A stretch of DNA of 64,000 bases from Endozoicomonas sp. ISHI1 (GTDB lineage: Bacteria > Pseudomonadota > Gammaproteobacteria > Pseudomonadales > Endozoicomonadaceae), in assembly GCF_024606225.1 (NCBI RefSeq), contig NZ_JAGRPU010000013.1, forward strand, positions 62,001-126,000, given 5' to 3'. Each line of letters starts with the position of its first letter. Position 1 is the stretch's first letter. Below, piece after piece: positions 7,529 through 14,413 of the stretch. A model generated the notes under the pieces. That model was given only the letters and a program-made list of their open reading frames with translations. It was not told where the DNA came from and searched no databases. The translations under genes and the position numbers were made by a program.

Positions 7529-9139
7529 ATGCATGCGATAAATAATAATCCCCGCACTGAACCACCACTAACGCGAGCCCGGGCTCGCGCTCTATCCCTA
7601 ACACCAACGGGTAACAATGCGGGGAGGTCCATCACCACAACTGACAAAAAAAAATATTCATTGCAGGATTTACCGTCAGACACACTGTCCATGATTTTTT
7701 GCAAATTAAAACTTCGGGATATTCGCAGTTTGCAAAAGGTATGTACCCGCCTTCGCGACGTTGTTAAACAAAATAACGCTCTTGCAAAAGCCTGGTATCG
7801 GCAGTTTTCTTTACCGCATCAGGATCAACTAAGGATGACCATCACCACAAGAAATGAGAATCAACTCCGTGCGTGGTTTGAGTCGTTTTCGAATGATCAG
7901 GCGTTAGTCACGTCACTTATAGATCGCCGACAGGAGAGTATTTATTTACCTGCGCTATTATTTTTCACCAAAGCTGAGCTGATGTCTAAATGTGAAACAT
8001 TTGAATTAGTCACTAAAGCCACCATCGACAAAAATTATAAATTTAACTCAACCACCAGCATTTACGAGCGCATGAATATATCAGACCGCAATAGGGTCAA
8101 ATCAGCCGCACTCAGTGCTGACGGTCGATATCTGGTAACCGCCAATGGCGACCAAACGGCAAAAATTTACGGTCGCAAGACTGATGGAACATGGGAAAAA
8201 AAAACCACCATTCCCCATCACGGAGGGCCCCAATCAGCGATTTTCAGCCCTGATAGTCAGCATTTGGTGACCACCAGTTGGAGTGGCACCGAGACTATAT
8301 ATGACCTGGGAAGCAATGAATCATGGGAGCCAGGAACCATCATTTCCCATAGTGCTATGATCACATCAGCCAGCTTCAGCACCGATAGTCGACATCTGGT
8401 GACCGCCAGTTGGGATAAAACAGTGAAAATCCATAGCCAGAAAGAGGATCAATCATGGGAGTTAACAGCTATCCTTCGCCGGAGGAATGCTGTCGGTTCA
8501 GCCAATTTCAGCACCGATGGCTGCCACCTGATAATCGCCTGTGGGGATAAAACGGCGCAAATCTATAGCAAGAAGGACGATGGATCATGGGAAAAAAAAG
8601 ATGTCATTACCCATGATGCTGCTGTCTGGTCAGCCAACTTCAGCGCCGATGGTCGTTATGTGGTCTTCGCCAGTGATGATTGCAAGGCGGAAATCTATGA
8701 GAAGAAGTCCGATGGATCATGGGAAGAAAATACCATCATTCAACACAGAAAAACTGTCAAATTCGCCACCTTCAGCCCCGATAGCCGACATCTTGTGACT
8801 GCCAGTGACGATCGCACAGTGAAAATTTACGGCAGAAAAGCCAATGGGTTATGGGAAGAAAAAGCCACCTTTCCCCATAAATATTGTGCCTTATCAGCCA
8901 CCTTCAGTCCTGACGGTCGCCATGTGGTGACTAAAGCCTTATATCAAAAAACGGCAAAAATCATTGGTCAGCAGGATGACGGGTCATGGTTAGAAAAAGC
9001 CAGCATTGTCCATGATAAAGCTATCACATCGGCCACCTTTAGCGCTGATGGCGGCGATGTGGTCACCTCCAGTGAGGATGGCATCGTAAAAATCACTGAA
9101 TTACGGGCGAATAATCAATTGTTTGTTGTCAATAAGTGA
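7529..9139 (+). CDS. F-box and WD40-repeat protein, candidate host-directed effector
   Basis: 536 residues. After a basic, proline/arginine-rich N-terminus lies an F-box at about 44-90 (SLQDLPSDTLSMIFCKLKL, then RDIRSLQKVC and TRLRDVV). Residues about 190-530 hold eight WD40-like repeats of about 42 residues. Each has an F(S/T)xD(S/G)RHLVTAS core followed by KIYxxKxDGSWE; the usual terminal WD is replaced by variants such as KIY. F-box/WD40 proteins in eukaryotes are substrate receptors of SCF ubiquitin ligases, with the F-box binding Skp1. In bacteria such proteins are typically secreted effectors of intracellular or symbiotic species. No signal peptide is visible, so export would need a type III or IV system, which is inferred. 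The ribosome site before the ATG is weak. The gene converges on rlmA with a 19-bp gap. Confidence 0.85.
   Translation: MHAINNNPRTEPPLTRARARALSLTPTGNNAGRSITTTDKKKYSLQDLPSDTLSMIFCKLKLRDIRSLQKVCTRLRDVVKQNNALAKAWYRQFSLPHQDQLRMTITTRNENQLRAWFESFSNDQALVTSLIDRRQESIYLPALLFFTKAELMSKCETFELVTKATIDKNYKFNSTTSIYERMNISDRNRVKSAALSADGRYLVTANGDQTAKIYGRKTDGTWEKKTTIPHHGGPQSAIFSPDSQHLVTTSWSGTETIYDLGSNESWEPGTIISHSAMITSASFSTDSRHLVTASWDKTVKIHSQKEDQSWELTAILRRRNAVGSANFSTDGCHLIIACGDKTAQIYSKKDDGSWEKKDVITHDAAVWSANFSADGRYVVFASDDCKAEIYEKKSDGSWEENTIIQHRKTVKFATFSPDSRHLVTASDDRTVKIYGRKANGLWEEKATFPHKYCALSATFSPDGRHVVTKALYQKTAKIIGQQDDGSWLEKASIVHDKAITSATFSADGGDVVTSSEDGIVKITELRANNQLFVVNK
7572..7589. repeat. 18-bp perfect palindrome inside the F-box gene
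   Basis: Bases 7572-7589 read CGCGAGCCCGGGCTCGCG, identical on both strands, centred 52 bp into the coding region. It encodes the alternating Arg-Ala run (RARARA). It is GC-rich against an AT-rich surrounding and could form a strong hairpin or cruciform close to the start codon. Confidence 0.7.
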
Positions 9140-9158
9140 TCCTGTTCCGGGTGTTTAG

Positions 9159-10004
9159 CTATCCTGCTCGTTGCATTACATAGAGCTTCATATCAAAGCG
9201 GCACTGCAAAGCATTCAGGCTGGCGAGCTTTTCTTTCTGGGAAGGTTTGACATGCCAGTAATGTGGGGTCATTGCCAGTAAGTCCATAATATCTGTGGCT
9301 GAGTTGAGCTGCATAACACCCTGAACCGCTTTTGTTTCAGTCAGAGTAAAACTTTCAGGCAGTTGATCGAGCAGTTTATCCACAGGGTAAGGTCTGACTG
9401 TTTCGTAGATAACCTGACGAAGTTCCAGCAAGTGCTTCTCTCCCGGAGTTAACACCAGCACGTGCCCTTCAGGCTTTAACAGTCGTGCAAACTCATTCCA
9501 GTCGCATCGTGAAAATACACTGATGATGACGTCCAACTCCTGATCTTTGACGGGAATGTCATTGACGCTGGCCACCAGCCATTGGACAGCTTGGTTTCTT
9601 TTGCAGCAGGCTACAATGGCAGGCTTGGAGATATCAATGCCGGTTACTGAGGCTTCCGGAAACGTCTGTTGTAACCTTTCTGTGTAGTACCCTTCACCGC
9701 ATCCGGCATCGAGAATAGACAGTTGGCTTACTGAAGGCTTCCCAAGACTGTCCAGAGTATTGGCCAGCGAATCAGCCACCGGCTTGTAGTAGCCCTTGTC
9801 CAGAAATCGGGTTCTGGCCTGAACCATTGTTTTATCATCGCCCGGGTTTTTACTGCGCTTTTTATGCCCCGGAAGCAGATTAAAATACCCTTGCCTGGCC
9901 CGGTCAAACTGGTGATTCCGGATGCAGCCCAGACCCATACCGGAAGTATGGAATGACTGTGCCAGAGGTTCGTGGCAGACAGGGCAGCGAAGAATAAGGG
10001 TCAT
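9159..10004 (-). CDS. rlmA: 23S rRNA (guanine-745-N1)-methyltransferase RlmA
   Basis: 281 residues against 269 in E. coli RlmA. The N-terminal zinc site is present: C7-x2-C10 then C27 and H31. After it come the family strings QGYFNLLPGHKKRSKNPGDD (39-58) and MVQARTRFLDKGYY. The SAM-binding loop LDAGCGEG is at 98-105, with the rest of the class I methyltransferase fold following. The enzyme methylates N1 of G745 in helix 35 of 23S rRNA. It is the last gene of a minus-strand series after the DUF5062 gene (126 bp upstream). The ribosome site before the ATG at 10004 is poor. Confidence 0.93.
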   Translation of the reverse strand: MTLILRCPVCHEPLAQSFHTSGMGLGCIRNHQFDRARQGYFNLLPGHKKRSKNPGDDKTMVQARTRFLDKGYYKPVADSLANTLDSLGKPSVSQLSILDAGCGEGYYTERLQQTFPEASVTGIDISKPAIVACCKRNQAVQWLVASVNDIPVKDQELDVIISVFSRCDWNEFARLLKPEGHVLVLTPGEKHLLELRQVIYETVRPYPVDKLLDQLPESFTLTETKAVQGVMQLNSATDIMDLLAMTPHYWHVKPSQKEKLASLNALQCRFDMKLYVMQRAG

Positions 10005-10130
10005 GATTACCGGTACAGATGAAGTGCGAGCCGAGAAGTTTACTGTTATTCCCGCTTTTTGCCATGAAAAAATGCCCTTACCGCCGGTGATTAAATCAGT
10101 TACGGCGGCTCATGGCTGTATTTCGGGCAT

Positions 10131-10391
10131 CTATTTCAACAGCGGATGGTTTTCTGGCAATTGGCGGGATATCCAGAGCGCCAGCTTGCGCTTCATGCTC
10201 GGCTCTGATTCTTCCCCTTTCACCAGAGGTTGTATCAGCTTGTCATGAACCAGCAGACGGTAGAGGTATTCAACTTTTTGCTTGGCGGAGTCGGTCGGTT
10301 CAAACTGCCCCGCTTTGCGTTTTTGGGCATAAATAGCTCCGACTCTCAGAGCCTCTTTGACCAGTTCACTTTCATTTTTCAGTTTTTTCAT
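10131..10391 (-). CDS. DUF5062 family protein
   Basis: 86 residues when started at the ATG at 10391, giving MKKLKNESELVKEALRVGA. A longer frame starts with TTG at 10445, but the conserved part begins at MKKLKN and a GGGTGGCG element sits just before that ATG. The protein is helical and basic; its middle PTDSAKQKVEYLYRLLVHDK and later KRKLALWISRQLPE match DUF5062 of vibrios and relatives as I remember it. The function is unknown. It lies between the Mpo1-like gene (72 bp upstream) and rlmA on one strand, possibly co-transcribed. Confidence 0.7.
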   Translation of the reverse strand: MKKLKNESELVKEALRVGAIYAQKRKAGQFEPTDSAKQKVEYLYRLLVHDKLIQPLVKGEESEPSMKRKLALWISRQLPENHPLLK

Positions 10392-10410
10392 TCGCCACCC
10401 GGTCGTTTTC

Positions 10411-10455
10411 TCAAGATTCAAAGACAAGGGTACATAATAGCCCAAGAGATCTCAT
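10411..10455 (-). other. Possible 14-residue leader peptide frame
   Basis: On the minus strand an ideal AGGAGG ribosome site is followed by an ATG at 10455 and a 14-codon frame ending in TGA at 10413-10411, 19 bp before the DUF5062 start. The site is far better than that of any neighbouring gene. It may drive a translated leader or simply feed ribosomes toward DUF5062. No regulatory hairpin is evident. Confidence 0.25.
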
Positions 10456-10463
10456 GCTCCTCC

Positions 10464-10898
10464 TCATTGGACCTTTAAGCTCAACTTCTTAAACAGAAAA
10501 CTCAGACACCAGAGTGGCCCGACCAGCAGAAACTGGATGTCTTCGAAGAAGGAGGGTTTTTTGCCCTCTATCTTGTGGCCGACAAACTGGAAGATCCAGG
10601 ATACAACAAAAACAGCAATACTGACGGTCAGTAAATACTCACTAAGGCTGGCAGCTATGCAGCTCATAGCTGCATATAAAGCGATGATGCCCAGTGTCAA
10701 AGGCAGAGAGAGCATGAAGTAGAAAATCAGGGTGATGGCCATGACCACAAAAACGGCGGCAGGGCTGAAAGACCAGACCATGCCAATGATGCTGAACATG
10801 ATCGCCGGAACACAGATCCAGTGAATTAGCTTGTTGGTAGGGTTCTGGTGGCTTTCGGCGTAAGCATCAAGCCATTCAGTCAGGGTTCGCATTTGCAT
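10464..10898 (-). CDS. Mpo1-like (DUF962) integral membrane protein
   Basis: 144 residues from the ATG at 10898, which follows a GAGG element; a second ATG two codons on (10892) is equally possible. An upstream TTG at 10997 would add 33 residues that do not look like the family. The start TLTEWLDAYAESHQNPTNKL and the later FVGHKIEGKKPSFFEDIQFL are the two conserved histidine-bearing signatures of the DUF962/Mpo1 family, with about four membrane helices between and around them. Yeast Mpo1 is an iron-dependent 2-hydroxy fatty acid dioxygenase; the bacterial substrate is not established. The conserved His residues of both motifs are retained, so activity is plausible. It lies 134 bp downstream of the M23 peptidase on the same strand. 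Confidence 0.85.
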   Translation of the reverse strand: MQMRTLTEWLDAYAESHQNPTNKLIHWICVPAIMFSIIGMVWSFSPAAVFVVMAITLIFYFMLSLPLTLGIIALYAAMSCIAASLSEYLLTVSIAVFVVSWIFQFVGHKIEGKKPSFFEDIQFLLVGPLWCLSFLFKKLSLKVQ

Positions 10899-11032
10899 AG
10901 GGGGCCTCATTCTACTGAAACCTGCTAAAGCAGTATTTTTATTATTATCTTTAATTTGCGTAAGACCATCAGCGAACTGAGTGGGCGTGGATGTCAATGG
11001 TACCTTGCCGAGTGATGTTGTTCCTAATGATT

Positions 11033-12073
11033 TTAAAATGCGCCGCGGTTTTTCATCATCAGCCAGTTATCACCAGGACTGGTTTCCTTGCTGGCAAGGA
11101 GTAGTTCCTGTCGATTCTGGTTCATCGCTGCGATTATCGGTTTTGTGGCTATTTTAAATTGCTTCAACGCCTCCCCTCGCAAAGGCTTTCCGTTTGGCAG
11201 TTTAGCAGTCATAACGTCGACGGCCCTGCCGTCGATTAACAATTCGTAATGCAAGTGAGGACCGGTAGATAAACCGGTATTTCCAGTTTTACCAATCACG
11301 TCCCCTTTGCGAACCTGTTGCCCTTCTTGCACATTCAGCTGGCTCAAATGAAGGTACCGGGTGACATAGCGTTTGCCATGTTGCATTTCGATGAAGGTAC
11401 CTGCCGCCGGGTGATTGGTTTTTGCTTTAACGATGGCTCCGTCAGCCGGTGCATAAACCGCAGTACCTACCGGCACTGCCCAATCTGTTCCGCGGTGCGG
11501 GCGAATCTGGCCGGTGATCGGGTGTTTTCTGGCAGGGTTAAACCCAGAGCTGACCTGACTTTTTATACTCAGAGGGTATCGTGAGAAAGAACTGCCGAGT
11601 AGTTTCCCTTCCGGCGTATAGTACTTCCCATCGCTGTGACGAACCGCTGTGTAGGTTTTATTCTTCTGATACAGTCGGGCAGCCAGAATGTCACCGCCAA
11701 ACCCCTGACTGTTTTTAGGGGAGTCGTCAATCAGTAGTTCAAAACGGTCGCCGACCCTCAGATCTTTATTGAAATCAAGCTGCCATCGAAAAATAGTCTC
11801 AAACTGCTGAATGACAGAGGCTGAAACTCCAGCTTTTCGCGCACTTTGGTAAAGGCTGCCCTGAATGTTGCCGGTAACCGTTCTGAATTGTTCAAAAGCA
11901 CTGACTTCATGCCTGTCAATGGAATGAGCAAAAGCAATCTTTGAGAAAGATACTGAAAGGATCAGAGCGGCCGGCAAACTGCGTCCGACTTTGAAATTGA
12001 ACAGTTTTCCGGATGATCGATTACTCCTGTCCAACAATCCGGTGCAGGCTTTGTAAAATAGATTCGCAGGCAT
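11033..12073 (-). CDS. M23 (LytM) family peptidoglycan endopeptidase, MepM/ShyA-like
   Basis: 346 residues. A hydrophobic segment at 32-49 ending AFA acts as signal peptide or anchor after a basic, unusually long start. Residues about 60-175 resemble the OapA/Csd3-type regulatory N-domain of MepM and ShyA. The LytM catalytic domain (about 180-290) has all zinc ligands and catalytic histidines: H193-x3-D197 (HRGTD) and HLH at 273-275. The family cuts D,D-cross-links (4-3) in periplasmic peptidoglycan for wall growth. No LysM repeat is visible, and the chain is shorter than the 440 residues of E. coli MepM. The ATG at 12073 has a weak ribosome site. It stands alone, with 258 bp upstream to rluA. 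Confidence 0.9.
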   Translation of the reverse strand: MPANLFYKACTGLLDRSNRSSGKLFNFKVGRSLPAALILSVSFSKIAFAHSIDRHEVSAFEQFRTVTGNIQGSLYQSARKAGVSASVIQQFETIFRWQLDFNKDLRVGDRFELLIDDSPKNSQGFGGDILAARLYQKNKTYTAVRHSDGKYYTPEGKLLGSSFSRYPLSIKSQVSSGFNPARKHPITGQIRPHRGTDWAVPVGTAVYAPADGAIVKAKTNHPAAGTFIEMQHGKRYVTRYLHLSQLNVQEGQQVRKGDVIGKTGNTGLSTGPHLHYELLIDGRAVDVMTAKLPNGKPLRGEALKQFKIATKPIIAAMNQNRQELLLASKETSPGDNWLMMKNRGAF

Positions 12074-12323
12074 TCATCAGGACCCCGGCTGAAAAAACTG
12101 CAGGCAGTATCACAGCCCTTGAAAAAGTGAACTATGGAGAGTTCTCCTTAATAAGCTTACCTTCAGGGAAAGTGATAACAATGACTCTCAGGATGTTTAC
12201 TGAGCGGGTATCGGACAGAGAAATATAAAAGAGAACGAACGAAGTGATGGTCTCTGAACTCTTGTGCAAGCGGTTGTTCTTCTCGAGGCTTTTACTTAGT
12301 TTTTCCTGTAATACCTCAATTCC

Positions 12324-12348
12324 GCCAGCCTTCAGAAAGGAGGCTGGC
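12324..12348. repeat. Hairpin-forming inverted repeat overlapping the end of rluA
   Basis: GCCAGCCT at 12324-12331 pairs perfectly with AGGCTGGC at 12341-12348 around a 9-nt loop; the rluA stop codon lies in the loop side. No T run follows on either strand, so it is not a standard terminator. It may still stabilise or slow the 3' end of the rluA message. Confidence 0.4.
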
Positions 12349-12982
12349 TTTCAAACTTCATGGTTTCACCCGTGGCAGGGTGTTTGAAAATCAGCAGGCT
12401 GGCGTGCAGGTGCAAACGTTCAGACGCTGTTCTGGCTTCGTCATGAGCATAAAATTCACAGCCCAGAACAGGGTGTCCCAGCTCAGCCAGGTGAACCCTC
12501 AGTTGATGAGACCGGCCGGTCACTGGTTCCAGCCAGACCCTGCCATAAGCGCCATCACCCGCCATGAGGTGATAACGGGTCAGAGCCTTTTTACCAAGCT
12601 CATGATCGACCATCTGTCTGGGTCGGTTAGGCCAGTCGCAGATCAAAGGCAGGCAAATTTCTCCTGATTTCTGATCCGGCACCCCCCAGACTTCTGCGAT
12701 ATAGCCTTTTTCCACTTCCCGATCCCGGAACTGTCGACTCAGTTCTCTGTGGCTGGCGGCATTCAAGCCGAACACCATCAGTCCCGATGTGGACATATCC
12801 AGCCTGTGGACAACTCTGGTTTCCGGCTCAATAGCAAGCAACCGGGCGTGGACACTGTCGTTATGGTTGGGTGGACGACCGGGAACACTTAGCAGCCCCG
12901 CAGGTTTAACAACGACCACCAATTCAGCGTCACGGTAAAGCTCCGTCAAAGGTTCCTGGCAGGGAGGTGCGATAAAAGTCAT
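12332..12982 (-). CDS. rluA: Dual-specificity rRNA/tRNA pseudouridine synthase RluA
   Basis: 216 residues, next to 219 in E. coli RluA. Signature strings are KPAGLLSVPGRPPNHNDSV near the start, the catalytic loop HRLDMSTSG with D62, LPLICDWPNRPRQ, and GRSHQLRVHLAELGHP. No S4 domain is present, as expected for RluA rather than RluC or RluD. The enzyme makes pseudouridine 746 in 23S rRNA and 32 in some tRNAs. RlmA in this window modifies the adjacent base G745, a functional coincidence within 3 kb. The gene is monocistronic on the minus strand with 134 bp to the divergent toxin-antitoxin operon. Confidence 0.95.
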   Translation of the reverse strand: MTFIAPPCQEPLTELYRDAELVVVVKPAGLLSVPGRPPNHNDSVHARLLAIEPETRVVHRLDMSTSGLMVFGLNAASHRELSRQFRDREVEKGYIAEVWGVPDQKSGEICLPLICDWPNRPRQMVDHELGKKALTRYHLMAGDGAYGRVWLEPVTGRSHQLRVHLAELGHPVLGCEFYAHDEARTASERLHLHASLLIFKHPATGETMKFESQPPF

Positions 12983-13052
12983 GTAAAAAGGTCAGTGATG
13001 AATGAGTGGGCATTATGCAAGTTTCGCGACTTCACGAAAATGGTCAGGGCTT

Positions 13053-13081
13053 TTGACAGGCATGATGCACATAACTATATT
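13053..13081 (+). promoter_or_regulatory. Sigma-70 promoter of the first toxin-antitoxin operon
   Basis: TTGACA at 13053-13058 is followed after exactly 17 bp by TATATT at 13076-13081: a perfect -35 and a -10 with one mismatch. The predicted start site is about 28 bp before the antitoxin ATG at 13117, leaving room for the AGGAT ribosome site. Confidence 0.75.
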
Positions 13082-13116
13082 TGTAGCAGTCTGATACAAA
13101 AAACAGGATTTGAAAC

Positions 13117-13338
13117 ATGCCAAGCAGACCCTTACGACTGGATGAAGAACTGGTGACCGCTGCAACTCTTGTTGGCAAGGTCAAAAAACGCTCGGCGGCA
13201 AAACAGGTGGAATACTGGGCCAGCCTTGGCAAGGTAGCCAAGGAAAACCCTGACCTGCCCATTACTTTCATAGAGGATATTCTGGAAGCCGAAGAAGAGC
13301 GCAAACAGGGTCTGGTCTCGGAGTACCGTTTTGGCTAA
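13117..13338 (+). CDS. ParD-like type II antitoxin
   Basis: 73 residues. The start PSRPLRLDEELVTAATLVGK, followed by RSAAKQVEYWASLGKVAKEN, matches the ParD-like antitoxin family (PF11903), which binds DNA with a ribbon-helix-helix N-terminus. The C-terminal third, with its EAEEERKQG run, is acidic and helical and would wrap the toxin. It sits behind a strong promoter (13053-13081) and an AGGAT ribosome site. The toxin start overlaps its end by 8 bp, giving translational coupling. Antitoxins of this type repress their own operon as toxin complexes; no clear operator palindrome is visible at the promoter. Confidence 0.85.
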   Translation: MPSRPLRLDEELVTAATLVGKVKKRSAAKQVEYWASLGKVAKENPDLPITFIEDILEAEEERKQGLVSEYRFG

Positions 13339-13627
13339 AGCAGAAACGATACTCCAGACAGCCCGGTTTGCAAGAGCCGTGAAAAAACTCAGGCCAAACC
13401 AGAAAGCAGATCTTGATACAGCCATCAAAGCCATAGCCGACAATCCCGATATTGGCGATAAGAAGAAAGGCGTTCTGAGCCACCTCCGGGTATATAAATT
13501 CAAGATGACAAAACAATTGACCCTGCTGGCCTATTACTTTGACGACGGCGAGCTGGTTCTGGAACTGATCTCCTTTGGCTCCCATGAAATTTTTTACCGG
13601 AACCTTGAGCGGCAAGAGCGCCAGTGA
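13331..13627 (+). CDS. RelE/ParE superfamily type II toxin
   Basis: 98 residues, starting with TTG at 13331 inside the last codons of the antitoxin gene. FARAVKKLRPNQKADLDTAI is the typical two-helix opening, then DNPDIGDKKKGVLSHLRVYK and a strand-rich end (LTLLAYYFDDGELVLELISFGSHEIFYRNL). The overall layout is that of RelE/ParE toxins; whether it cuts mRNA on the ribosome or poisons gyrase cannot be read from the sequence. Coupling to the ParD-like gene supports the pair. The TTG start may keep toxin translation below that of the antitoxin. Confidence 0.85.
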   Translation: MAKAETILQTARFARAVKKLRPNQKADLDTAIKAIADNPDIGDKKKGVLSHLRVYKFKMTKQLTLLAYYFDDGELVLELISFGSHEIFYRNLERQERQ

Positions 13628-13673
13628 CCCAAAGCTGTTGATGGCAACCTTTCTGAACATATTGATCTACCGG

Positions 13674-13714
13674 TTGTCATAGTCTACTGTTTGGGATATA
13701 CAAATTATATATAC
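13674..13714 (+). promoter_or_regulatory. Probable promoter/operator of vapBC
   Basis: TTGTCA at 13674-13679 lies 17 bp before TATACA at 13697-13702. The -10 overlaps an AT-rich near-symmetric block (13695-13714, ATATA...TATAT arms) that would suit autorepression by the VapB-VapC complex. The ATG of vapB follows at 13725 after an AGGG ribosome site. Confidence 0.5.
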
Positions 13715-13724
13715 AGGGCTAAAC

Positions 13725-13964
13725 ATGGAAACCAGCGTATTCAGAAACAACCGCTCACAGGCGGTCAGAATCCCGAAAGAGTTTGAGCTGCCGGAGGGCA
13801 CAAAGCGTGTCAGAATCTCCAAGCGCGGAGAATCTATTCTAATCACGCCGATAGAAGGGGATTGGGACTCATTCTTTCAGATGATTGATGAAAACGCCGT
13901 TGAGTTTGAGCGTGAGCCTCAGCCCGACATGCAGATCAGGGATCTGGGAGACTGGGGCGAATGA
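13725..13964 (+). CDS. vapB: VapB-type antitoxin (AbrB/SpoVT fold)
   Basis: 79 residues. The N-terminus ETSVFRNNRSQAVRIPKEF, ending in RVRISKRGESILITP, is the swapped-hairpin AbrB-like DNA-binding domain of VapB antitoxins. The C-terminal acidic tail (EFEREPQPDMQIRDLGDWGE) is the expected toxin-blocking segment. The stop codon overlaps the vapC ATG by 4 bp (ATGA), a coupled arrangement. The pair follows the first toxin-antitoxin operon by 97 bp. Confidence 0.88.
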   Translation: METSVFRNNRSQAVRIPKEFELPEGTKRVRISKRGESILITPIEGDWDSFFQMIDENAVEFEREPQPDMQIRDLGDWGE

Positions 13965-14410
13965 AATATATGCTGGATACCAATATGGTTATTTTCGCTA
14001 TGCAAAAAGGCGACCCCATGCGGGTACGCCAGAAGATAGCCAACCACAGTGGCGATATGTTCATTTCCTCAATCACCTATGATGAGCTGATGTTCGGGGT
14101 ATATAACTCCGACAGCGAAAAGAGAAAGCAGTGCAAAATCACCATGCTGAATGAGTTCCTGTTGCGGGTTTCCGTTCTTCCCTTTGATGAAAAAGCCGCC
14201 GATCATTCGGCCAATATCCGACAGCACCTTTGCTCAACAGGTCAGCAAATCGGTGGATACGATAATCTCATCGCGGGACACACTCGAAGCCTTGGCATGA
14301 CCTGCGTCACCAATAATACCCGCGAGTTCGCCAGGGTGCCCTCCCTGTCCGTGGAAGACTGGACTAATGAAAAAAAAGCACACAGAAGACAAGCTGGAAG
14401 ATGCCATTGA
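13961..14410 (+). CDS. vapC: VapC-type PIN domain ribonuclease toxin
   Basis: 149 residues. PIN-domain acidic residues are in place: D6 (MKYMLDTNMVI), E42 (ITYDELMFGV) and D101 (GGYDNLIAGHTRSLG), then a VTNNTREFARV strand near the end that carries the last polar active-site position. VapC toxins cut specific RNAs such as initiator tRNA or 23S rRNA. The last 14 or so residues (EKKAHRRQAGRCH) go beyond the usual family end and are basic. The stop at 14410 abuts the convergent MFS gene end at 14414, so no terminator fits between. Confidence 0.9.
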   Translation: MKYMLDTNMVIFAMQKGDPMRVRQKIANHSGDMFISSITYDELMFGVYNSDSEKRKQCKITMLNEFLLRVSVLPFDEKAADHSANIRQHLCSTGQQIGGYDNLIAGHTRSLGMTCVTNNTREFARVPSLSVEDWTNEKKAHRRQAGRCH

Positions 14411-14413
14411 GTA

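Noticed and set aside
12324-12348. Rho-independent terminator of rluA
   Set aside because: The hairpin is good but overlaps the stop codon and lacks a T run on either strand.
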